From the NCBI GenBank assembly GCA_023418355.1, contig JAEZZU010000309.1, positions 1 through 19,931 on the forward strand: a stretch of DNA of 19,931 nucleotides. The letters are read 5' to 3'. The notes beneath the pieces are model-generated. The model ran no database searches and had not been told where the DNA came from. It saw nothing but the letters and a program-made list of their open reading frames with translations. The translations under genes and the position numbers were made by a program. Numbering within the stretch: the first letter of the stretch is position 1; the number at the start of each line of letters is the position of its first letter. Below are positions 7,680 to 15,033 of the stretch, one piece after another. This DNA is from Pseudomonadota bacterium (GTDB lineage: Bacteria; Pseudomonadota; Gammaproteobacteria; Burkholderiales; Burkholderiaceae_C).

Positions 7680-7706
7680 AAAGGGAGCGCGTAAGCTGCT
7701 CCCTTT
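7680..7706 (-). terminator. Intrinsic terminator of the aminotransferase gene
   Basis: AAAGGGAGC pairs with GCTCCCTTT around a nine-base loop, 26 bp beyond the aminotransferase stop. Read on the minus strand the stem is followed by TTTCTTGTTTTC. The core GGGAGC/GCTCCC stem is the same as in the terminator at 4856-4880. Confidence 0.75.
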
Positions 7707-7731
7707 TTAGTAATAAGCCTTGCTACAAGCG

Positions 7732-8892
7732 TCAGAGCTTGCGCAGACGCTCAATCGCTGCCTGCAAGGTGTCGTCTTTCTTGGCAAAGCAAAAACGCAC
7801 GACCTGCTGGTCAAAACCGTCTCCATAGAAGGCGGACAGAGGAATCGCCGCCACGCCAATTTCCTGGACCAGCCACTGGCAGAAGTCGGATTCGTTCATG
7901 TCCGTCACGCCAGAGATGTCAGCGCACAGGAAATAGGTGCCGGTGGTGGGCAGGAGCTTCAGGCGCGTACCGCGCAGGCCTTCGGCAAACAGGTCGCGCT
8001 TGCGCTGGTAGAAGGCGGACAGCTCCAGATAAGGCTTGGGATCGGCCATGTAGTTCGCCAGGCCGATCTGCATGGGTGTGTTCACGGTGAACACATTGAA
8101 CTGGTGGACCTTGCGGAATTCGGCCGTCAGTGCAGCCGGTGCGGCCACGGTGCCGACCTTCCAGCCCGTGACATGGTAGGTTTTGCCAAAGCTCGACACG
8201 ATGAAGGCGCGCGCTGCCAGACCGGGAAAGCGTGCGGCGCTTTCGTGCTGGGCGCCGTCGTAGACCATGTGCTCATAGACCTCGTCGCTGATGAGCAGCA
8301 CATTGGTGGGGGCGAGCAGCTCTTCGAGCTGGCGCATTTCCTCCGCCGTCCAGATGGTGGCGCTGGGGTTGTGCGGGGTGTTGATGATGAGCAGCCGTGT
8401 CTTGGGGGTGATGGCCGCAGCAATCTTGGCAAAGTCGGGGCGGAATGTGCCGGGCGTCAGCGGCACGCGCACGACCACGCCTCCAGCCAGTTCGATATTG
8501 GGTGCGTAGCTGTCGTAGCAGGGGTCGAGCACGATGACTTCATCACCCGCATGCACGGTCGCCAGAATGGCGGTCAGGATGGCCTGCGTAGCACCGGCGG
8601 TGATGGTGATTTCGCTGTTGGCGTCATAGCGCTTGCCGTGCAGCGCCTCGATCTTGGCGGCCACGGCTTCACGCAGCAGGGCTGCGCCGGGCATGGGGGG
8701 GTACTGGTTGTGGCCGGCCTGCATGGCCGCGGTGACGGCATCGAGCAGCTTGGGGTCGCAGCCAAAGTCCGGGAAGCCCTGGCCCAGGTTCACGGCCTGG
8801 TGCTCGTTCGCCAGGGCCGACATGACAGAAAAAATGGTGGTGCCTACGTTGGGCAGCTTGCTGGGAAAAGTAGGAGTGACAGGTGTAGTCAT
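7732..8892 (-). CDS. ybdL: PLP-dependent aminotransferase, YbdL-like methionine aminotransferase
   Basis: A 386-residue class I/II aminotransferase, the same length as E. coli YbdL. PLP-site features: NLGQGFPDF (35-43), NTPHNPSA (171-178), D203 in ISDEVYEH, and the Schiff-base Lys K237 in SSFGKTYHVTGWKVG. A C-terminal Arg in VVRFCFAK should bind the substrate carboxylate. YbdL prefers methionine and aromatic amino acids with keto-acid acceptors; related members act in methionine salvage. The ATG at 8892 was chosen, although an in-frame TTG at 8937 directly follows the cysB stop. The ATG lies only three bases after the T-tract of the cysB terminator and has no visible ribosome site, so how it is translated is unclear. 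Confidence 0.88.
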   Translation of the reverse strand: MTTPVTPTFPSKLPNVGTTIFSVMSALANEHQAVNLGQGFPDFGCDPKLLDAVTAAMQAGHNQYPPMPGAALLREAVAAKIEALHGKRYDANSEITITAGATQAILTAILATVHAGDEVIVLDPCYDSYAPNIELAGGVVVRVPLTPGTFRPDFAKIAAAITPKTRLLIINTPHNPSATIWTAEEMRQLEELLAPTNVLLISDEVYEHMVYDGAQHESAARFPGLAARAFIVSSFGKTYHVTGWKVGTVAAPAALTAEFRKVHQFNVFTVNTPMQIGLANYMADPKPYLELSAFYQRKRDLFAEGLRGTRLKLLPTTGTYFLCADISGVTDMNESDFCQWLVQEIGVAAIPLSAFYGDGFDQQVVRFCFAKKDDTLQAAIERLRKL

Positions 8893-8895
8893 GGC

Positions 8896-8921
8896 AAAAA
8901 AAGGGATGCCAAAGGCATCCC
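8896..8921 (-). terminator. Strong intrinsic terminator after cysB, abutting the aminotransferase start
   Basis: On the minus strand GGGATGCC-TTT-GGCATCCC is followed directly by TTTTTTT and then GCCATG, where ATG is the aminotransferase start. The perfect 8 bp stem and seven-base U-tract are textbook. It should block most read-through from cysB into the aminotransferase. Confidence 0.85.
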
Positions 8922-8937
8922 GTAGAGAAGCAGGCAA

Positions 8938-9879
8938 TCAGAGTTCGTAGTCGTTGACGTGGCCGCTCATGGCGCGCAGGATCAGCTCGCGCGAGAGACG
9001 GTCGCTCAGCGTTTCGGCAAACTTGTAGACAAAGTTGCGCAGATAGGCGCCGCGCTTGAAGGCAACACGCGCTACGCTCTGACCAAACAGATGCCCCAGA
9101 GGGCGCGAGACCAGATCCTGACCGGGGTCGTCACGCATGGCCATCTCGGCCACGATGCCAATGCCCAGACCCAGGCGCACGTAGGTCTTGATCACATCAG
9201 AGTCAATGGCTTCGAGCACGATGTGGGGCTCGATCTTGCGGGTGGCAAAGGCCGCATCGACCTTGCCGCGTCCAGTGAAGGAAGGGTGGTAGGTGATCAG
9301 CGGCTCATTGGCCAGATCGTCCAGACCGATGCGTTCCTTGGTCGCCAGCGGGTGACCGGTAGGCACGACCAGTACGTGCTGCCATTCGTAGCAGGGCAGG
9401 GTGACCAGATCGGGGTAGTCAGCCAGTGACTCCGTGGCCATGCCCACCTCTGCCACTTCATCGAGCACCATGCGTGCCACTTCGTGGGGGGTGGCCTGGT
9501 GCAGGCTGATGTTCACTTTCGGGTAGCTTGCGCGCAGCTTGGCGACGGCATGTGGCAGCACATAGCGCGCCTGCGTGTGGGTGGTGGCGATGCTGAGCGT
9601 GCCGCTGTCCTGTGCGCTGAACTGCTCGCCAATGCGCTTGAGGTTGCCCACCTCACGCATGATGACCTCAATGCTCTTGAGCACGTGCTGCCCAGGCTCT
9701 GTGATGCGCTTGAGGCGCTTGCCATGGCGCGCAAAGATATCCACGCCCAGTTCCTCCTCCAGCTCGATGATGGCTTTGGATACTCCGGGCTGCGAGGTGT
9801 GCAGCGCTTTGGCGGCTTCCGTGAGATTGAGGTTGCGGCGCGCCGCTTCTTGCACGAATCGGAACTGGTGGAGGTTCAT
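8938..9879 (-). CDS. cysB: CysB-family LysR-type transcriptional regulator
   Basis: A 313-residue LysR-type regulator. An N-terminal helix-turn-helix (about 1-60; NLTEAAKALHTSQPGVSKAI) is followed by a CysB-like inducer domain, with TTHTQARYVLP (about 99-109), ESLADYPDLVTLPCYEW and HPSFTGRGKVDAAF matching the CysB/Cbl group that senses O-acetylserine or sulfate status. CysB activates genes for sulfate and sulfonate use. Nearby genes with sulfur links are cbiX (siroheme), the YbdL-like aminotransferase and the sulfonate-like transporter operon. The start ATG at 9879 lacks a clear Shine-Dalgarno sequence. CysB and its paralogue Cbl/SsuR cannot be separated without comparison. Confidence 0.88.
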   Translation of the reverse strand: MNLHQFRFVQEAARRNLNLTEAAKALHTSQPGVSKAIIELEEELGVDIFARHGKRLKRITEPGQHVLKSIEVIMREVGNLKRIGEQFSAQDSGTLSIATTHTQARYVLPHAVAKLRASYPKVNISLHQATPHEVARMVLDEVAEVGMATESLADYPDLVTLPCYEWQHVLVVPTGHPLATKERIGLDDLANEPLITYHPSFTGRGKVDAAFATRKIEPHIVLEAIDSDVIKTYVRLGLGIGIVAEMAMRDDPGQDLVSRPLGHLFGQSVARVAFKRGAYLRNFVYKFAETLSDRLSRELILRAMSGHVNDYEL

Positions 9880-9908
9880 AAGAGGAAGACTTTAACGATA
9901 CTTTGTTT

Positions 9909-9938
9909 ATTATGAACTAAGCATCTAAAGATTTCCAA
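9909..9938 (-). promoter_or_regulatory. Candidate sigma-70 promoter of cysB
   Basis: On the minus strand TTGGAA (-35, 4/6) and CATAAT (-10, 5/6) are separated by 18 bp in the AT-rich gap between cbiX and cysB. A start near 9902 would give a leader of about 23 bases. The partly symmetric GATTGGAAATC overlaps the -35, where an autoregulatory CysB site could lie; that last point is a guess. Confidence 0.5.
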
Positions 9939-9940
9939 TC

Positions 9941-10339
9941 TTATGCAATGTGTTGTGCAGCAATCACTGCCAGTAGTTCGGTAACACGGGGGTCTTCACC
10001 TACGGCGGTAGCCGTGTCGAACTGCACTTCGGGGTGCTGTTGTCGCAGGCCATCGACCAGCAAAGGCAAGTCATTGCGCGCATGGCGGCCTGTTCCCAGA
10101 AACATGGGCAGGATGGTGAGCTGCGTGCAGCCCTGCTCAATCAGCTGTTTGGCTGCAGTGGGCAGGTCCGGCTCCGTCAGTTCCAGATAGGCACATGCAC
10201 ACAGTGCCTGCGGATAGCGTGACTTGAGGGCATGTGCCACGGCTTCGATGGGCTGGCGCCACAGCGGATCGCGCGAACCATGGGCAAAGAAAATGACGCC
10301 CACCCGGGCCTCTGTATTCAGCGGCGCAGCACCAGCCAT
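9941..10339 (-). CDS. cbiX: Sirohydrochlorin chelatase, CbiX/SirB family
   Basis: A 132-residue single-domain CbiX-type chelatase. The metal-binding histidines are visible as H20 in FFAHGSRD and H86 in LGTGRHARNDLP, with an acidic YLELTEPD segment between. Small chelatases of this type insert Fe2+ (SirB) or Co2+ (CbiX) into sirohydrochlorin; in an organism with a nearby cysB, ferrochelation for siroheme of sulfite/nitrite reductase is the likelier job. The start overlaps the 3' end of lptG by 22 bp in another frame, so it is probably cotranscribed with lptF-lptG. The metal is an inference. Confidence 0.85.
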   Translation of the reverse strand: MAGAAPLNTEARVGVIFFAHGSRDPLWRQPIEAVAHALKSRYPQALCACAYLELTEPDLPTAAKQLIEQGCTQLTILPMFLGTGRHARNDLPLLVDGLRQQHPEVQFDTATAVGEDPRVTELLAVIAAQHIA

Positions 10340-11448
10340 GTAAATGCCCCCAGTGAAAGCAGTGAGTAGATAAATCCCGGGGCCGCGGCCGTCAGCATGG
10401 GTGACCAGTTCTGCAGATTGCCTGCATAGCCGAAGACGTTGTTGAGCATGAAGAAGCTGATACCTGCCATCACGCCGCCAAACACGTAGGCTGCAATGCC
10501 GCCGGAACGGAAGTGCAGATAGGCAAAAGGCAGTGCCAGCACCACCATCACCAGGCAGCTCAAGGGGTAGAAGACCTTGCGCCAGAACTCGATCTCGTAC
10601 TTCTGGGTGGACTGGTCATTCGCCTGCAGGTGCTGGATGAACTGGAACAGCTCCAGGGTGGGCATACGGTCGGGCTTGTTGACAGCCGCCATCAGCATGG
10701 CAGTGGTAATACCGGTGTTCCACTGATAGTTGGGCAGGTTTTCACGCGCCAGTTCTACTGAGTCTTCGACCTTGGATGAGCCATCCTTGTATGCAAAACG
10801 AGTGATGCGGACATCGTCCAGATTCCAGCGATCGCCCGTTTCTTCAACCTGGCCTTTTTGCGCATGGATTTGCAGGACGATGCGGCCTTGCGGGTCAAAG
10901 TTGAAGATGCGGATGCCGGTGATGGCTCCATCGGCACGCACCGTGCGTACATTGACGGCCAGGGTGTCGCCATCGTTCTTTTCCTTGAGCCATGCCCCCG
11001 TAGCGCCCGAGGTAGACACCTTGCCCAGGTATTTGGCCTTGACGACCAGTCCCAGGCGCTCTGCAGCAGGTGCAATGTAGTCACCCACGGCCACGGTCAG
11101 CACCACAAAGCAAGCGCCTATCGTGAGCATGGTGCGCAGCGCCAGCCAGGGCCCCAGTCCGCTCGTGCGCATGATGGTGAATTCAGAGCTCTGGGCAAAA
11201 CGCGCCATCACAAAAATGCTGCCAATCAGCACCGCAATGGGCAGCAATTCGTACAGGTGGCTGGGAATGTCCAGCGCGACGGTCAGCAACGCCATCCAGA
11301 TGGTGTAGGTCACACCTCCGAAGCTGCGGCCAACGTTACCCATTTCATCGAGCAGGTCGAAGAAAAAGAACATGGCCAGAAATGCCAGTGCCACAAAGCC
11401 CACGGCACTGAACAGATCACGGTAAATGAGTTTGCGTAGCGTCTTCAT
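10318..11448 (-). CDS. lptG: LPS export ABC transporter permease LptG
   Basis: A 376-residue inner-membrane subunit of the LptB2FG complex, which extracts lipopolysaccharide from the inner membrane and passes it to LptC-LptA-LptD. Layout: three N-terminal membrane helices (about 15-125, including FVALAFLAMFFFFDLLDE and a helix near LLPIAVLIGSIFVMARFAQS), a periplasmic beta-jellyroll region (about 130-265), then three C-terminal helices ending TWLVLRR. The IMRTSGLGP segment contacts LptB. The ATG overlaps the lptF stop (ATGA), consistent with coupled translation of the two permeases. Confidence 0.95.
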   Translation of the reverse strand: MKTLRKLIYRDLFSAVGFVALAFLAMFFFFDLLDEMGNVGRSFGGVTYTIWMALLTVALDIPSHLYELLPIAVLIGSIFVMARFAQSSEFTIMRTSGLGPWLALRTMLTIGACFVVLTVAVGDYIAPAAERLGLVVKAKYLGKVSTSGATGAWLKEKNDGDTLAVNVRTVRADGAITGIRIFNFDPQGRIVLQIHAQKGQVEETGDRWNLDDVRITRFAYKDGSSKVEDSVELARENLPNYQWNTGITTAMLMAAVNKPDRMPTLELFQFIQHLQANDQSTQKYEIEFWRKVFYPLSCLVMVVLALPFAYLHFRSGGIAAYVFGGVMAGISFFMLNNVFGYAGNLQNWSPMLTAAAPGFIYSLLSLGAFTWLVLRR

Positions 11449-12542
11449 GCTGCCACTCCACGGCGCTGAAAGAGATCTTTGAAACGCCAGCGTTTGTGGC
11501 GCAAGGTCAGGCCGAACACGGCAATGGCAAGCAGACTGCCATGGATACCCAGCATGTAGGTCAGCAGTGACATGCGGCCAGAAGCCACCCAGCTTTGGCC
11601 GATGCTCATGAGGTTGTAATAGACCACAAAGGTCAGCAGAGCGACGAGCAGGCTGCTGCTCTGGCCAGCACGTGGGTTCACGATGGTGATGACCAGGGCA
11701 AGTATCAGCAGGTTAAAGGCAGCCAATGGCAGCCCTGTGCGCCAGCCCACTTCGGCCAGATTGACGGGCGAGGGATCACGAATGAGATCCAGTGTAGAGA
11801 CGGAGCGTGCCGTGACATAGGGGTGTACCGCACTGGCTTCTTCTAGGCGCAGCTTGTACACATCAAAGTGTGTCAGCTTGGTCTGCCCGGTAGCAGGGTC
11901 TGTTTCCAGGCGCTGGCCTGCCGTGAGCACCGCGTTGCGCGAGCCATCATCAGTCTGTTCCACATGGGCTGTTTTGGAGGAGGTGACAAACTCCTTGCCC
12001 TGTCGACGCTCCACCAGAAAAATATTGTTGGCAGCTTCATCAGACACACGGTCCTTGTCGATAAAGATCACGCGTGTGCCATCCGAGGACTCCTGGAATT
12101 CACCAGGCGCAATGCGGTCGATATCGCTGCGCTGTTCAAACTGTGCGCGCAGCTGCTGGATCTGCTGGTTGCTCCATGGCCAGACCAGCAGGGACAGTGC
12201 TGCGATCACTGCAATAATCGGCCAGGCAAAGCGCAAGATAGGGCCCAGCATGCTGGCCAGCCCCTGACCACTGGAAAACCAGATCGCCATTTCGCTGTCG
12301 CGGTACATGCGTGCCAATGTCCCTACCACCGCTACAAAAAGGCTCAGTGTCAGAATGGTGGACATCTGTCCAAGCACGGTAAAGCCCATGACAAGCATGA
12401 CGTCAGAAGGGCTGATGGTGCCTTTGGTGGCCTGGCCCAGGGTGCGGATCAGCATCATGGTCATCACCACGGTGATCAAGACCACCAAAGTGGCTCCGAA
12501 GCTGCGTCCCAGCTCCTTGCGTATGGATGAATCGAATAACAT
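11445..12542 (-). CDS. lptF: LPS export ABC transporter permease LptF
   Basis: A 365-residue partner of LptG. N-terminal MLFDSSIRKELGRSFGATL, three membrane helices, a periplasmic domain (about 130-260, including FQESSDGTRVIFIDKDRV) and three C-terminal helices (FNLLILALVITIVNPRAG onward). The open frame continues upstream for more than 500 codons antisense to pepA, but ATG at 12542 is the family start. Its start codon is 24 bp from that of the divergent pepA, so the lptF promoter must lie inside pepA coding sequence. Confidence 0.95.
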   Translation of the reverse strand: MLFDSSIRKELGRSFGATLVVLITVVMTMMLIRTLGQATKGTISPSDVMLVMGFTVLGQMSTILTLSLFVAVVGTLARMYRDSEMAIWFSSGQGLASMLGPILRFAWPIIAVIAALSLLVWPWSNQQIQQLRAQFEQRSDIDRIAPGEFQESSDGTRVIFIDKDRVSDEAANNIFLVERRQGKEFVTSSKTAHVEQTDDGSRNAVLTAGQRLETDPATGQTKLTHFDVYKLRLEEASAVHPYVTARSVSTLDLIRDPSPVNLAEVGWRTGLPLAAFNLLILALVITIVNPRAGQSSSLLVALLTFVVYYNLMSIGQSWVASGRMSLLTYMLGIHGSLLAIAVFGLTLRHKRWRFKDLFQRRGVAA

Positions 12543-12566
12543 TGGCTGCAAAGGAAAATGCTGATT

Positions 12567-14120
12567 ATGAACTTTGAACTGAAGGCTTTGAATCTGTCTG
12601 GTGCTGCCGCTGCAAAGTGTGATCTTCTTGTATTGTTGGTGCCTGAGTCCTTCAAGCCGGAACAAGACCCTTTGTCGGCACTGGTGCAAAGCGCCAGCAA
12701 GCATGGCGACTGGTCGCCCGCAGCAGGTAAATCGCTGCAGCTGTATCAGGCAACTGGCGTGCAGGCGCGCCGTGTTTTGTTGCTGGGTATTGGTGCAGCC
12801 TCGGTTCGAGACATCCGCAGTGCCATGCAGGCAGCCTCTGCATGCCTGAAGGCCGATGGCGTCAAGCATGCGCTGGTATCTCTGGCTGCCGTGGAAGATG
12901 CTGCACAGGCCGTGCGCACTGCCGTCCAATGCATTGCAGACACCAGTTATGTCTACACACTGACCAAGTCCAAGGTCACAACACCAGCCTTGAACAAGGT
13001 CACACTGGCCGTAAAGAATAAGGCTGCTGTCAACTCCGAATTTGAGCAGGCTGTTGCGGTGGCACTGGGTCAGAGCCTGGCCAAAGAATGGGGCAACCGT
13101 CCAGCCAACCATGCCACACCGACTTTGCTGGCACAGGCTGCCAAGGAGCTGGCCAAGCATGCGTCCATCCAGTGCAAGATCCACGGTCCCAAGGACGTGG
13201 AAAAACTGGGCATGGGGGCCTTCATGGCTGTCGCCAAAGGTTCCAAGGAGCCTCTGCAGTTCATTGAGCTGAGCTACAGCGGCGCCGCCAAGTCGGTAGC
13301 GCCCGTGGTGCTGGTGGGCAAGGGCATTACGTTTGATACAGGTGGTATTTCGCTCAAGCCTGCAGCAGCCATGGACGAGATGAAGTTCGACATGTGCGGC
13401 GCAGCCAGCGTGCTGGGCGTGTTCCGTGCACTGGTTGAACTCCAGCCTGCCATCAATGTCGTAGGCCTGATTCCTGCCTGCGAAAACATGCCCGATGGTG
13501 GCGCTGTCAAACCCGGTGATGTGGTTACCAGCATGAGCGGTCAGACCATCGAAATTCTGAATACCGACGCCGAAGGTCGTCTGGTGCTGTGTGATGCACT
13601 GACCTATGCGGAACGCTTCAAACCTGCTGCTGTGGTGGACATCGCCACACTGACTGGAGCCTGCGTGATCGCTCTGGGTGGCGTGCGCTCCGGCATGTAC
13701 GCCAATCGTGACGAGCTGGCTGCGGCGCTGCAGCAGGCTGGCGACAAGAGCCATGACCTGTGCTGGCGCATGCCTTTGGATGACGACTATGGCGACGGCC
13801 TGAAGAGCAATTTTGCGGACATGGGCAATGTGGCAGGCCGTGCTGGTGGCTCGATCACTGCAGCCAAGTTCCTTCAGCGCTTTGTGGGCGAAATGCCCTG
13901 GGCGCACCTGGATATTGCTGGTACGGCCTGGAAGGAAGGTGCGGCCAAGGGGGCAACTGGTCGCCCCGTGCCTTTGCTGGTGCAGTATCTGCTGGACGTT
14001 GCGCAAGCTACACCTGTCAAGTCGAAGAAGCAGGATGTTGCGAGCAAAACTGCAGCCAAGACGAAGACTGCCAGCAGCACCAAGCGCAAAGCAGCAGCCA
14101 AGCCTGCAGTACAAGCCTGA
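12567..14120 (+). CDS. pepA: Leucyl aminopeptidase PepA with Lys/Ala-rich C-terminal tail
   Basis: A 517-residue M17 cytosolic leucyl aminopeptidase that removes N-terminal residues from peptides. The C-terminal catalytic domain shows the di-metal ligands and active-site motifs: GKGITFDTGGISLKPA, MKFDMCGAASVLG and NTDAEGRLVL. The N-terminal macro-like domain covers about 1-165. ATG at 12567 (MNFELK) was preferred over ATG at 12558 because the latter lies only three bases from AAGGA. The last 33 residues (9 Lys, 1 Arg, 9 Ala, one acidic) extend beyond the catalytic core. In E. coli PepA also binds DNA at cer and at carAB. Divergent from lptF and upstream of holC, as in many proteobacteria. Confidence 0.95.
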   Translation: MNFELKALNLSGAAAAKCDLLVLLVPESFKPEQDPLSALVQSASKHGDWSPAAGKSLQLYQATGVQARRVLLLGIGAASVRDIRSAMQAASACLKADGVKHALVSLAAVEDAAQAVRTAVQCIADTSYVYTLTKSKVTTPALNKVTLAVKNKAAVNSEFEQAVAVALGQSLAKEWGNRPANHATPTLLAQAAKELAKHASIQCKIHGPKDVEKLGMGAFMAVAKGSKEPLQFIELSYSGAAKSVAPVVLVGKGITFDTGGISLKPAAAMDEMKFDMCGAASVLGVFRALVELQPAINVVGLIPACENMPDGGAVKPGDVVTSMSGQTIEILNTDAEGRLVLCDALTYAERFKPAAVVDIATLTGACVIALGGVRSGMYANRDELAAALQQAGDKSHDLCWRMPLDDDYGDGLKSNFADMGNVAGRAGGSITAAKFLQRFVGEMPWAHLDIAGTAWKEGAAKGATGRPVPLLVQYLLDVAQATPVKSKKQDVASKTAAKTKTASSTKRKAAAKPAVQA

Positions 14121-14136
14121 GAGGGATTGAATCCGC

Positions 14137-14571
14137 ATGCCCCGCGTTGCTTTTCACTTTAATGCGCCCGACAAGCTCGATTATGCGTGTCGTTTCATTC
14201 GCAAGGCGTTGCGCCATGACGCACGTGTGACGGTAGTCGCTCCCATGGAACGGCTGCGTGCACTGTCTGGTCGTCTGTGGAAATTCGCTGGGCATGAGTT
14301 TCTGGCCCATGCTGTCTACGGCGATGACGAAGAACTGTTTGCGCTGGCACCCGTGAATCTGGTGGAGCACCCCATGCACAGCAGCCACCATGAGGTGCTG
14401 CTCCATCTGGGCGAGTACATGCCGGAAGGCCTGGATGCGTTTAACAAGGTGGTGGAAGTGGTTTCCAGCTTTGACGATCAGGACAAGGCGCTGGCGCGTC
14501 AACGCTGGCGCACCTATCAGCAGGCGGGTTACGAGATAGAGCGTTTTGATCTGGTGCTCAAGGAAGGATAA
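14137..14571 (+). CDS. holC: DNA polymerase III subunit chi
   Basis: A 144-residue HolC protein, the chi subunit of the clamp-loader complex, which links the replisome to single-strand-binding protein. Family features: VAFHFNAPDKLDYACRFIRK at the start, VTVVAPMERLRALSGRLW, and the NLVEHPMHSS/EVLLHLGEYMP segment in the second half. It begins 16 bp after pepA with GAGAGGG upstream. The pepA-holC order is conserved widely, which supports the call. Confidence 0.93.
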   Translation: MPRVAFHFNAPDKLDYACRFIRKALRHDARVTVVAPMERLRALSGRLWKFAGHEFLAHAVYGDDEELFALAPVNLVEHPMHSSHHEVLLHLGEYMPEGLDAFNKVVEVVSSFDDQDKALARQRWRTYQQAGYEIERFDLVLKEG

Positions 14572-14576
14572 GTCTG

Positions 14577-15020
14577 ATGACCTCCATTGTTCCGCCCCGC
14601 CAGCCGCCACGTTTTGTGCCCACCTTGACCGACGTGGTGGAGGTGGCAACGCCTGCTGCACCTGTGATGCCTGAGCCGTCAGCTGTTCCAGTTGCGGCGT
14701 CAGCGCCATCGGATCTGGCTGCTCCAGAGCAGACTGTTCATGTCCCTGCAGAAGCCGAAGAACTTCCAGATATTCAAGCCAGCACAGTCGCTGTCGTGCT
14801 GGATAATCCTGAAGCCACAGAAGCTTTGCGTGCGCGCGTGATGGCACGTGTGCAGGACAACTTGCAGGAGCGCCTGCATGCGACGCTGACAGAAGTTGTT
14901 CAGCAACTGCAGACACAAACCCTGTACAAGGTATTGCGTGCCGAAATTGACGCCATGGTCGTCAATGCCGTGCAGGAAGCCGTGGCGCAGGAGCTGGAGC
15001 GCCTGAAACAGCGCTCCTGA
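14577..15020 (+). CDS. Uncharacterised small protein downstream of holC
   Basis: A 147-residue protein that I do not recognise by function. The first 80 residues are rich in Pro, Ala and Val and probably disordered, but begin with PPRFVPTLTDVVEV, resembling the 'PTLTDV' start of short proteins found near holC in Burkholderiales (possibly DUF2486-like, from memory). The last 65 residues are strongly helical and amphipathic (ALRARVMARVQDNLQERL through AQELERLKQRS), suggesting oligomerisation or binding to a partner. AAGGA lies 9 bases upstream of the ATG and the gap after holC is 5 bp, so the two are cotranscribed. No signal peptide or membrane segment. Confidence 0.75.
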   Translation: MTSIVPPRQPPRFVPTLTDVVEVATPAAPVMPEPSAVPVAASAPSDLAAPEQTVHVPAEAEELPDIQASTVAVVLDNPEATEALRARVMARVQDNLQERLHATLTEVVQQLQTQTLYKVLRAEIDAMVVNAVQEAVAQELERLKQRS

Positions 15021-15033
15021 CCCTATTGAGCAC

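Noticed and set aside
4866..8925. Three long plus-strand frames of about 400 codons each (4866-6074, 6046-7377, 7720-8925)
   Set aside because: They mirror the minus-strand glycerate kinase, permease and aminotransferase, and are rich in Gly, His and Gln without any motif.
8893..8937. Upstream TTG start for the aminotransferase
   Set aside because: It would translate through the terminator hairpin and add 15 residues not expected in the family; kept only as an alternative.
12543..14138. Open minus-strand frame of more than 500 codons upstream of and continuous with lptF
   Set aside because: It is antisense to the well-supported pepA gene and its translation resembles no protein family. Long antisense frames are common over high-GC genes.
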